Assembly: GCA_900543165.1 (NCBI GenBank)
Contig: UQQQ01000083.1
Span: forward strand, 1-5,086
DNA from: an uncultured Dialister sp.
GTDB lineage: Bacteria; Bacillota; Negativicutes; Veillonellales; Dialisteraceae
DNA: 5,086 nucleotides
Reading direction: 5' to 3'
Shown here: in pieces, positions 1 to 4,773 of the stretch
How positions within the stretch are numbered: the first letter of the stretch is position 1
How the letters are laid out: each line of letters opens with the position of its first letter
Notes under the pieces: generated by a model
What the model saw: only the letters and a program-made list of their open reading frames with translations
The model's database searches: none
Told to the model about the DNA's origin: nothing
Made by a program: the position numbers and the translations under genes

Positions 1-855
1 TTCCCAAGAATAATAATGGCGACTGGACGATATGGCGACTGGACGATATGGCGACATAAACTAATGATACCTACGCTAAAACAAGTCAGACTTAAAGAGT
101 TTGGCTATTTGCCTGTGGGTGCTAAAGTCACCAATGGTACAGTATCTTATGTGGCTGGACGGTTTTAAGTCTCCGTTGTGGTGGATATTGACGAAAAATC
201 CAAGTATAACAAGGATTTGAAAGCATCGTATCATACGGTGACGGATGGTGTGGGCATAGATTTAGGCGTGAAAGATCTTGCTATTGTCAGTGATGGCAAA
301 GTTTTCAAGAATATCAATAAGAGTTCAAAGGTCAAACTACTGGAGAGACGGCTTCGGAGAGAGCAGAGGTGCCTTAGCTGTAAATATGAGTTTATAAAAA
401 AGAAAGGTGGTAAGACTGCTACTGCCTCTGCAAACATAGAAAAACAAAAGTTAAAGGTACCGATGCTTTATCAGCGTATAACAATAATCCGAGAGGATTA
501 TGAAAACAAAACGGTTCACGAAATAGTGAAGCAAAAACCACGCTTCATTACGGTGGAAGATTTGAATGTTAAAGGTATGATGAAGAATCGGCATTTAGCA
601 AAAGCTATAGCGGCACAGAGATTCAATCATCTGTTAGCCAAGCTAAAACGCAAAGCAGAAATAATAGGGATTGAACTTCGGGAAGTTGATAGATTCTATC
701 CCAGCTCCAAGTCCTGCCATTCTTGCGGACATATACATAAAGGTTTGAAACTCAAAGACAGAGTGTATGTTTGTCCAAAATGTGGTTATACAGCGGATAG
801 AGACTACAATGCTTCGCTTAATTTGCGGGATGCTAAAGAATATCGGATAGCTTAA
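1..855 (+). pseudogene. tnpB: TnpB (IS605 OrfB), RuvC-like RNA-guided endonuclease, broken
   Basis: TnpB proteins are RNA-guided DNA nucleases of IS200/IS605 elements and relatives of Cas12. Frame 1 is open from the left edge (starting FPR, a motif common in the TnpB N-terminal domain) to a TAA at 166-168. It continues in the same frame to 855. The stop sits in VAGRF-stop-VSVVVDI, where family members normally have Tyr, so it looks like a point nonsense mutation. Downstream, numbering from the GTG at 178, the catalytic core is intact: RuvC-I GIDLG (D28), RuvC-II TVEDLNVKGM (E127), zinc ribbon CxxC pairs (C180/C183 and C199/C202), RuvC-III DRDYNASLN (D209). The GTG at 178 has no ribosome binding site, so the 225-residue remainder is probably not made efficiently. 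A 16-bp tandem repeat at 16-55 distorts the region between FPR and the next conserved block. The N-terminus is outside the window. Confidence 0.9.
16..55 (+). repeat. 16-bp direct tandem repeat, 2.5 copies, inside tnpB
   Basis: The unit ATGGCGACTGGACGAT occurs at 16-31 and exactly again at 32-47. Its first eight bases are repeated at 48-55. Since 16 is not a multiple of three, each added copy shifts the reading frame, so this is a further likely lesion in the pseudogene. The local translation (MATGRYGDWTIWRH) does not resemble TnpB. Confidence 0.9.
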
Positions 856-983
856 TAACAAAAGTTCCGATATATGTACCGATGGCTAGTCGGGAATTTA
901 CGCCTTTGGAGTGCTGCACAAACGCTAGTAGCTTGCCCCCTTTGGGACAGCGAGAGCGAGCATGATGAACAAGGAATTTTTCT
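856..983 (+). pseudogene. Remnant of the TnpB C-terminal tail and possible omega-RNA region
   Basis: The tnpB frame ends at TAA TAA (853-858), but coding-like text continues. After TTCCGATAT (FRY) the frame reads MYRWLVGNL. If an AT dinucleotide near 877-880 is removed it reads FRYVPMASREFTPLE, which resembles the poorly conserved tails of TnpB proteins. A second shift is needed to reach the last part, near MMNKEFF then IYTFVYVF. I infer an original longer C-terminus damaged by indels and stops. In functional elements this 3' segment also encodes the omega (re)RNA scaffold that guides TnpB. A short CCC-CTTT-GGG hairpin near 937-946 could belong to such an RNA, but this is not demonstrated. 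Confidence 0.4.
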
Positions 984-1011
984 AAGACATATACACTTTT
1001 GTCTATGTTTT
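984..1011 (+). repeat. Hairpin at the presumed IS right end
   Basis: AAGACATA (984-991) pairs with TATGTTTT (1004-1011) with one G-T wobble. After a T/C mismatch, ACA (993-995) pairs with TGT (1000-1002) around a CTTT loop. IS200/IS605 ends carry imperfect hairpins recognised by the Y1 transposase, which suits the position just past the tnpB tail. The 3' arm is U-rich, so it could alternatively act as a weak terminator keeping IS transcription out of acpS. Confidence 0.5.
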
Positions 1012-1029
1012 TAGTAGCAGGTACGAGCT

Positions 1030-1425
1030 ATGTTTGTCGGTGTAGATCTGGTGAAGATTGCGCGGTGGGAGCGGATCCTTGAGAAATTTCCCCGCCGCAC
1101 GGAGAAGATATTCACGGAAGAGGAGATCGCGCATTGCGAGAAGAAAGGGAAAAAGCGTGCGGAGTCGTATGCAGCGCTCTGGGGCGCGAGAGAAGCGGCA
1201 GGGAAGGCACTCGGGATCGGCATCTTCGGCTCGGCGTGGCAGGATGCGTATGTGACCTGGGGCGAGTGGGGGCAGCCGATGCTTCACCTCGCAGGGACGT
1301 TCGCCAAGCGGGCAGAAGAGCTTGGCATTACGGAGATGTCGATCTCTATTTCACATGAAGAGGAGATGGCGATCACGGTGGTCGTCATGGCAGGAGGTCA
1401 TCATGAAGTACATCACGACGGCTGA
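1030..1425 (+). CDS. acpS: Holo-[acyl-carrier-protein] synthase
   Basis: AcpS transfers the 4'-phosphopantetheine arm of coenzyme A to the serine of acyl carrier protein, activating it for fatty acid synthesis. It is cytosolic, Mg-dependent and normally a trimer of about 120-130 residues; this one has 131. The N-terminal GVDLVKI contains the metal-binding Asp (D6). The helix YAALWGAREAAGKALGIGI (48-65) holds the conserved E55 and K59, and the C-terminal SISISHEEEMAITVVV (104-119) is the last family block. The ATG at 1030 is chosen because MFVGVDL matches family starts. The upstream GCAGGT at 1017-1022 is only a weak ribosome binding site. The presumed IS end lies about 20 bp upstream, so the native promoter may have been displaced. 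The last 23 nt overlap nnr, and the tail GGHHEVHHDG is encoded by the nnr ribosome binding site and start. Confidence 0.95.
   Translation: MFVGVDLVKIARWERILEKFPRRTEKIFTEEEIAHCEKKGKKRAESYAALWGAREAAGKALGIGIFGSAWQDAYVTWGEWGQPMLHLAGTFAKRAEELGITEMSISISHEEEMAITVVVMAGGHHEVHHDG
1392..1398 (+). promoter_or_regulatory. Ribosome binding site of nnr inside acpS
   Basis: AGGAGGT at 1392-1398 stands 4 nt before the ATG at 1403. It fixes the nnr start at MKYITTADES rather than at the ATG at 1322, which would add 27 residues unlike the family and overlap acpS deeply. Confidence 0.9.
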
Positions 1426-2929
1426 TGAGTCGCGCTCGCTCGACAGGGAAGCAATGAAGAACTACGGATTTCCCGAAGCGGTGCTGATGGAGAATGCGGG
1501 GCGCGATGTGGTATCGCTCATTCAGCCGGAGATCGATTGGAAGGGAAAATCTGTGGTGGTGGTCTGCGGGACGGGCAACAATGGCGGAGACGGCTTCGTC
1601 ATCGCAAGGTATTTGTGCGCGCTGACCGCAAGTGTCGCGGTGCTCTTGTGCGGCAATGAGGCGCATATGAGTGAAACGGCACGTCTGTATCGCCGGATCG
1701 TTGAAAAAATGGGGGTGCAGGTCATCCCTATCAGTGAGGATACGGACTGGGAGACGCCTTTGGAAAGCGCGGATGTCATCGTGGATGCGCTGATCGGAAC
1801 GGGGCTTTCCCGAGAGGTCAGCGGCGTGAAGGCTGAGGTCATAGAGATGATGAATGCGTCGCATGCGTCGGTGGTCTCTGTCGATGTACCGAGCGGTCTG
1901 TCTTCGGATACGGGAGAGCCTATGGGGCTTGCCGTCATGGCAGATTACACGGTGGCGCTGGAGTCGTACAAGCGCTGTCATGTGCTTTCTCCGGGGCATG
2001 AGTACTGCGGCAAGGTGCTCTATAGCGCGATCGGCCTTCCTGCGGCTGTGGGCCGCTCTCTTCCCGTGAGCCTTATCGAAGAGAGAGAGGTGGGAAATCT
2101 GCTGCCTTTAAGGGAGCGCATGTGTCATAAAGGAAAGAATGGATTCATCGGCATCATCGCCGGCTCTGCCGGCATGGAGGGGGCGGCGTTCCTCGCCGGA
2201 CAGGGCGCGCTTCATGCCGGGGCAGGCAAGGTGGCTGTCGTGACTGTGCCAAAGGCGGCTGTGATAGCGGGCAAGGTGCCCGAGCTCATGGTTTCGTCCG
2301 TGGGGGATTCGGATTTCTTCACGTCTGCTATGGCAGAGGAAGTCCTCCAAAAGGCAGAGGCCTATGATGTGCTCGCCATCGGCCCGGGGCTTGGCCGTGA
2401 CGCAGAGACGCAGCGCTTCGTGAAGGAGATCCTCACACGCTGGAGGAAGCCGATCATCGTTGATGCAGATGCGCTGTATGCGGTGAAAGAGATGGAGATT
2501 GATCTCGCCCGCTGCCCCGGGCAGCTGATCCTGACGCCGCATGTGGGGGAATTTGCTCATCTCACAGGAAGGACAGCGGCTGATGTGGAAAGAGAGCGTA
2601 TCGATGGCGCGATCGCTTTTGCGATGGATCGGGAGGTGACGCTCGTCCTGAAGGGCATGCCGACCGTCATCGCCGCGAAAGATGGTTTCGCTTATGTGAA
2701 TGAGACGGGAAATCCCGGCATGGCGACAGGCGGTATGGGCGATACCCTGACAGGGATTATTGCCGCTCTTGTCGGGCAGGAGATGGATCCGGAGCCGGCT
2801 GCGATCTGCGGCGTCTATCTTCATGGCCTTTCAGGCGATCTCCTTGCGAGAGAGACACCTGTCGGCTATACTGCGAGCGATGTGGCAAGGATGGTGCCGA
2901 GGGCGAGGGAAATGGTGACTGGAGACTAG
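1403..2929 (+). CDS. nnr: Bifunctional NAD(P)H-hydrate epimerase / ADP-dependent NAD(P)HX dehydratase
   Basis: Nnr repairs hydrated, inactive NADHX and NADPHX. The N-terminal YjeF_N domain interconverts the R and S forms, and the C-terminal ribokinase-like domain dehydrates the S form using ADP. The protein has 508 residues, normal for the fusion. Epimerase domain, about 1-215: GTGNNGGDGF (56-65), VDALIGTGL (127-135), SVDVPSGLSSDTG (159-171). Dehydratase domain, about 225-505: KGKNGFIGIIAGS (243-255), IGPGLGRD (326-333), VDADALYA (353-360), TPHVGEFAHL (378-387) and the nucleotide/catalytic block NPGMATGGMGDTLTG (437-451) with the expected Asp at 447. Both halves appear complete. The start overlaps acpS by 23 nt, implying translational coupling; acpS-nnr adjacency is common in Firmicutes. 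The last four codons and the TAG lie within heptamer repeats (GTGACTG, GAGACTA), so the C-terminal VTGD seems repeat-derived. Confidence 0.96.
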   Translation: MKYITTADESRSLDREAMKNYGFPEAVLMENAGRDVVSLIQPEIDWKGKSVVVVCGTGNNGGDGFVIARYLCALTASVAVLLCGNEAHMSETARLYRRIVEKMGVQVIPISEDTDWETPLESADVIVDALIGTGLSREVSGVKAEVIEMMNASHASVVSVDVPSGLSSDTGEPMGLAVMADYTVALESYKRCHVLSPGHEYCGKVLYSAIGLPAAVGRSLPVSLIEEREVGNLLPLRERMCHKGKNGFIGIIAGSAGMEGAAFLAGQGALHAGAGKVAVVTVPKAAVIAGKVPELMVSSVGDSDFFTSAMAEEVLQKAEAYDVLAIGPGLGRDAETQRFVKEILTRWRKPIIVDADALYAVKEMEIDLARCPGQLILTPHVGEFAHLTGRTAADVERERIDGAIAFAMDREVTLVLKGMPTVIAAKDGFAYVNETGNPGMATGGMGDTLTGIIAALVGQEMDPEPAAICGVYLHGLSGDLLARETPVGYTASDVARMVPRAREMVTGD

Positions 2930-2960
2930 TGGCTAGTGACTGGTAGCTAGGGATTAGGGA
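2915..2960 (+). repeat. Heptamer repeat array overlapping the nnr stop codon
   Basis: Six consecutive 7-mers are in register from 2915: GTGACTG, GAGACTA, GTGGCTA, GTGACTG, GTAGCTA, GGGATTA, then GGGA. All are variants of G-K/R-R-R-Y-T-R. The first two units encode the last codons and stop of nnr (2915-2929). The array runs into a partial copy of the palindromic repeat found at 4382-4540. Confidence 0.85.
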
Positions 2961-2990
2961 AACACTGAACTCGTTGCACCTGTTTTATAA
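2957..2990 (+). repeat. Partial (half) copy of the intergenic palindromic repeat
   Basis: Positions 2951-2968 match 4375-4392 with one mismatch (GGATTAGGGAAAC then ACTGA versus GCTGA). After five further bases both have TTGCA. The order ACTGA, TCGTTG, CA, TTTTA also resembles the reverse complement of the right arm ending at 4540. Only one arm is present, so no large hairpin can form. It sits directly upstream of the lipoprotein gene's ribosome binding site and makes up most of its 5' untranslated sequence. Confidence 0.6.
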
Positions 2991-2997
2991 AAGGAGA
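2991..2997 (+). promoter_or_regulatory. Ribosome binding site of the lipoprotein gene
   Basis: AAGGAGA at 2991-2997 stands 5 nt before the ATG at 3003 and supports that start, which also gives a proper lipoprotein signal peptide. Confidence 0.85.
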
Positions 2998-3002
2998 CTT
3001 AT

Positions 3003-3923
3003 ATGTTATCCATCAAACAGATCTGGAAATACCTTCTGGCCATCGTACTCACGCTTACGGTCGGACTGGCGGTAGCAGGCTGCGGCAGTGGCGCGGCAGC
3101 TTCGTCCTCTGCGGCTTCGAAGGTGAAGAGCAGTGAGGCGAAGAGCGGGAAGGCTCTCACGGTACGTATGCTCGATATCGGACAGGGAGATGCCTGCCTG
3201 TTGGAGAAGGATGGAAAATTCGTCTTGATCGACAGCGGAGACATTGAGCACCGTGACACCATCGTGGCACTGCTCAAAAAGTATCACGTGAAGAGTCTCT
3301 CCAAGGTCGTGATCACGCATCCGCATGCCGATCATCTGGGCGGGATGCAGGCCATTTTCAAAAATTTCAAGGTCGAAGCCATCTATGATGACGGCATGCC
3401 ATCCGGTACGGCGTCTTACAAGAACTATCTGAAAGCCATCAAGGCGAACCAGATCCCCTATAAGGCGCTGAAAGCGGGCGATGCGCTTACCTTCTTCGAT
3501 GGCGTCACCTACAAGGTACTCGGGCCGGTCAAGGTCATCAAGGACCAGAAGGGAAATTCGGACTTCAATAACAATTCCATCGTCGGCAGGCTCTCTTATG
3601 GCAATTTCTCCATGATGTTCACCGGCGATGCGGAAAAAGAGGAGGAAGCATCCATCCTTGCTGACCGGGGAACGCTCAAGAGCGATGTGCTGAAGGTCGG
3701 CCATCACGGCAGCCGCACGTCGACATCTCCGGACTTTTTGCGGGCTGTCTCACCGAAGGAGGCTTTCATTTCCTGCGGACTGAACAATGACTATGGACAT
3801 CCGCATAAGACGACCGTAGCGAAGCTTGAAAAAGCCAAGGTCCACATTTACCGTACCGACCGCGACGGCATGCTGACACTGACCACCACGGGGGACGGCT
3901 ACAAGATCACAAAGGAGCGCTAA
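3003..3923 (+). CDS. Lipoprotein with ComEC-like metallo-beta-lactamase domain
   Basis: This 306-residue protein has a lipoprotein signal peptide: Lys at 5 and 9, a hydrophobic stretch at about 10-25, and lipobox VAGC with the lipidated Cys at 27. A Ser/Ala/Lys-rich linker runs to about residue 50. The rest is a metallo-beta-lactamase fold of the type found at the C-terminus of the competence protein ComEC/Rec2: MLDIGQGDACLLE (56-68), LIDSG (75-79), metal motif HPHADH (106-111), FTGD (206-209), GHHGS (233-237) and YGHPH (264-268). All expected metal ligands seem present, so it is probably an active hydrolase anchored outside the membrane. Relatives are thought to act on nucleic acids or phosphodiesters, but the substrate is not known. 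The ComEC membrane channel domains are absent, so this is not a DNA uptake channel. It overlaps the ribosome binding site of the DUF3006 gene, its usual partner. Confidence 0.9.
   Translation: MLSIKQIWKYLLAIVLTLTVGLAVAGCGSGAAASSSAASKVKSSEAKSGKALTVRMLDIGQGDACLLEKDGKFVLIDSGDIEHRDTIVALLKKYHVKSLSKVVITHPHADHLGGMQAIFKNFKVEAIYDDGMPSGTASYKNYLKAIKANQIPYKALKAGDALTFFDGVTYKVLGPVKVIKDQKGNSDFNNNSIVGRLSYGNFSMMFTGDAEKEEEASILADRGTLKSDVLKVGHHGSRTSTSPDFLRAVSPKEAFISCGLNNDYGHPHKTTVAKLEKAKVHIYRTDRDGMLTLTTTGDGYKITKER
3911..3917 (+). promoter_or_regulatory. Ribosome binding site of the DUF3006 gene
   Basis: AAAGGAG at 3911-3917 lies inside the last codons of the lipoprotein gene, 7 nt before the ATG at 3925. With a 1-nt intergenic gap this implies cotranscription and probably translational coupling. 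Confidence 0.85.
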
Positions 3924-3924
3924 G

Positions 3925-4146
3925 ATGAAAAAGGAACTGACACTGGACCGCATCGAGGAGAAGAAGGCGGTCTTCCTGACGGAAGAGGAAGAGGAGATTC
4001 GGCTGCCCGCCGCCTGGTTTGAGGATCTCCACGAAGGCATGGCGATCGATATGAGCCTTGCAGAAAATGAAGACAGGGAAGCCGCTTCGCTCCAAGAAGC
4101 GGAGGATCTGCTGGCTGAAATCAAAAAGATGAATGGGGGTGACTAA
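3925..4146 (+). CDS. DUF3006 family small protein
   Basis: This is a 73-residue, strongly acidic protein. The N-terminal TLDRIEEKKAVFLTEEEEEIRLPAAWF (6-32), then EGMAID (37-42) and the C-terminal Glu/Lys-rich helix, match the pattern of DUF3006 proteins (DRIE, a short beta unit, GD/GM-x-hydrophobic, then a charged helix). There is no signal peptide or membrane segment, so it should be cytosolic. The function is unknown. The family often sits directly downstream of a ComEC-like metallo-beta-lactamase gene, as here with a 1-nt gap, suggesting a shared role, although the partner is exported. The C-terminal GGT GAC TAA contains the heptamer GTGACTA, so the gene ends at the start of a repeat-rich region. 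Confidence 0.85.
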   Translation: MKKELTLDRIEEKKAVFLTEEEEEIRLPAAWFEDLHEGMAIDMSLAENEDREAASLQEAEDLLAEIKKMNGGD

Positions 4147-4166
4147 TGAGGAATGGGGAATGAAGG
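4139..4166 (+). repeat. Degenerate heptamer-period sequence overlapping the DUF3006 stop
   Basis: GTGACTA (4139-4145) includes the last codons and TAA. It is followed by ATGAGGA, ATGGGGA and ATGAAGG, which keep a 7-bp period but in a shifted register relative to the GGGATTA type. This is the weakest of the arrays. Confidence 0.5.
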
Positions 4167-4216
4167 TGGCGGCTTCGCTGCGAGTATATATGGGGCGATG
4201 CCATGCGTCGGCATTT

Positions 4217-4268
4217 CAGTCACCGGTCACTCGAGGTTCCTAATCCCCAGCTACTAATCCCTAATCCC
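4217..4268 (-). repeat. Heptamer array on the minus strand
   Basis: Read on the minus strand, 4241-4268 is GGGATTA, GGGATTA, GTAGCTG, GGGATTA in register, and 4217-4230 is GTGACCG, GTGACTG. A 10-nt spacer breaks the register between the two parts. The units are the same as in the plus-strand arrays at 2915 and 4346, so the array is inverted relative to them. Confidence 0.8.
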
Positions 4269-4355
4269 TGCTTTTAAACTTCAGGTTGACGGGTTCAGGT
4301 TTGTGGTGCGGCGCACAAATCAAAAGCGCCGTAAGTTTGAAAGCAGGGATAAGTG
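4259..4355. repeat. Large inverted repeat with internal GCGCCG stem
   Basis: The left arm 4266-4281 (CCCTGCTTTTAAACTT) pairs with 4333-4348 with one mismatch, and partial pairing extends outward to 4259/4355 through the heptamers. Inside, CGGCGC (4309-4314) pairs with GCGCCG (4326-4331) around an A-rich 11-nt loop, giving a nested two-stem structure. An alternative stem TTTGTG/CACAAA (4300-4305 with 4314-4319) competes with it. There is no U-tract, so it is not a typical terminator, although it is the first strong hairpin after the DUF3006 gene. Confidence 0.75.
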
Positions 4356-4387
4356 GCTAGGGATTAGGGACTGGGGATTAGGGAAAC
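4346..4387 (+). repeat. Heptamer repeat array, left flank of the palindrome
   Basis: In register: GGGATAA, GTGGCTA, GGGATTA, GGGACTG, GGGATTA, GGGAAAC. The last unit is also the start of the palindrome arm, exactly as GGGATTA-GGGAAAC at 2950-2963. Confidence 0.85.
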
Positions 4388-4540
4388 GCTGATTAAATTG
4401 CAGAGTCAGATTTCACAAGAATTTTTATACATGGCTTCGTCATAACTTTCCTTAAATAGCTCGCTATTCGCGTCAGGTTATTCCTCGCTATGCATAAAAC
4501 TTCAAGAGTAAAATCTGACAACGATTTAATCAGTGTTTCC
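4382..4540. repeat. 159-nt imperfect palindromic repeat (MITE-like or large REP-like)
   Basis: The segment from GGAAAC (4382) to GTTTCC (4540) is symmetric about position 4461. Outer arms GGAAACGCTGATTAAAT and ATTTAATCAGTGTTTCC differ by one base. Then GTCAGATTT pairs with AAATCTGA, TTTTATACATGGC with GCTATGCATAAAA (two mismatches), and ATAAC with a second block. The tip is AATAGC-TC-GCTATT at 4455-4468. Nearly the whole element would fold into one long hairpin. It encodes nothing recognisable and is flanked on both sides by heptamer units. A half copy lies at 2957-2990. Confidence 0.85.
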
Positions 4541-4546
4541 TTAGCA

Positions 4547-4560
4547 GTGACTGGTGACCG
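4547..4560 (+). repeat. Two heptamers at the right flank of the palindrome
   Basis: GTGACTG and GTGACCG follow the palindrome after a 6-nt spacer. The same two units, in the other order and on the opposite strand, occur at 4217-4230. Confidence 0.7.
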
Positions 4561-4574
4561 GGATTCTCCGGCAT

Positions 4575-4720
4575 CGTCATCCCGAGCGCAGCCGAGGGAT
4601 CTCTACTGCACTGCGGGAATCAGCGTGTATGCGCCTGGGAAAAACGATGTCTTGGTGCTGTCTCACATCAGGCAATGAGCGTTCTGCCATAGAGATTTCT
4701 CGCTTGCGCTCGAAATGACG
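4575..4720. repeat. Intergenic element with 30-bp imperfect inverted terminal repeats
   Basis: The left end 4575-4604 (CGTCATCCCGAGCGCAGCCG and onward) and the reverse complement of 4691-4720 (CGTCATTTCGAGCGCAAGCG and onward) match at about 24 of 30 positions. Several differences are G/A or C/T transitions that keep G-U pairing in RNA from one strand. Sequences of the type GTCATCCCGAGCG-AGCGAGGGATCTC are familiar to me as dispersed intergenic repeats in several bacterial groups. The core 4605-4690 has no coding sense and no transposase, so it would be a non-autonomous element. Confidence 0.75.
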
Positions 4721-4746
4721 ACGTCGCGAAACGCCATCAAAACTCC

Positions 4747-4773
4747 GCGGCGCTTCATTATTTTTTGCGCCGC
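4747..4773. repeat. GCGGCGC/GCGCCGC hairpin, inverted relative of the 4309-4331 stem
   Basis: GCGGCGC (4747-4753) pairs perfectly with GCGCCGC (4767-4773) around a T-rich 13-nt loop. Read on the minus strand, this stem and its flanks (GGTGCGGCGCAAAA then AAGCGCCG, then AGTTTTGA) resemble 4305-4340 (GGTGCGGCGCACAAA then AAGCGCCG, then AGTTTGA), so the two are likely diverged copies in opposite orientation. Confidence 0.6.

Larger units (their letters stand above)
1..1011 (+). mobile_element. Decayed IS200/IS605-family element, right part only
   Basis: This stretch is the 3' part of a transposable element whose left end lies outside the window. It consists of a tnpB pseudogene, a degenerate tail and a terminal hairpin at 984-1011. 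It is visibly richer in A and T than the genes that follow, which fits horizontal origin. No tnpA (Y1 transposase) is visible. The right boundary is placed at the hairpin because IS200/IS605 ends carry subterminal hairpins, but the exact cleavage site cannot be read from one copy. Several lesions (16-bp tandem duplication, in-frame TAA, damaged C-terminal tail) suggest an immobile remnant. Confidence 0.75.

Noticed and set aside
643..861. Minus-strand open frame opposite the tnpB 3' end
   Set aside because: It is antisense to the conserved zinc ribbon and RuvC-III coding sequence, with no motif of its own.
1322..1402. Upstream extension of nnr by 27 codons from the ATG at 1322
   Set aside because: The extension is out of family, lies within acpS, and the perfect AGGAGGT at 1392 points to ATG 1403.
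1385..1999. Long minus-strand open frame opposite nnr (also 2108-2824 and 3006-3707)
   Set aside because: These are antisense shadows of well-supported genes. Their translations are His/Arg-rich without motifs.
2983..2992. TTTTATAAAA palindrome as a -10 promoter of the lipoprotein gene
   Set aside because: There is no matching -35 at a suitable distance, and a start site there would leave almost no leader before the ribosome binding site.
4300..4335. tRNA or riboswitch in the GC-rich hairpin region
   Set aside because: There is no cloverleaf, no acceptor/T-loop signature and no known aptamer motif. The structure is explained by the inverted repeat.
2915..4387. Telomere-like G-rich repeats forming G-quadruplexes
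   Set aside because: GGG runs occur in GGGATTA units, but most units have broken G-runs (GTGACTG, GTGGCTA), so a stable quadruplex is not well supported. At best four GGG tracts line up at 4360-4383.
4217..4560. CRISPR array
   Set aside because: The repeats are 7-bp contiguous units and palindromes without regularly spaced unique spacers, and no cas genes are present.
4490..4678. 62-codon open frame
   Set aside because: It begins in the right arm of the palindrome and crosses heptamers and the ITR element. It has no ribosome binding site and no recognisable protein motif.
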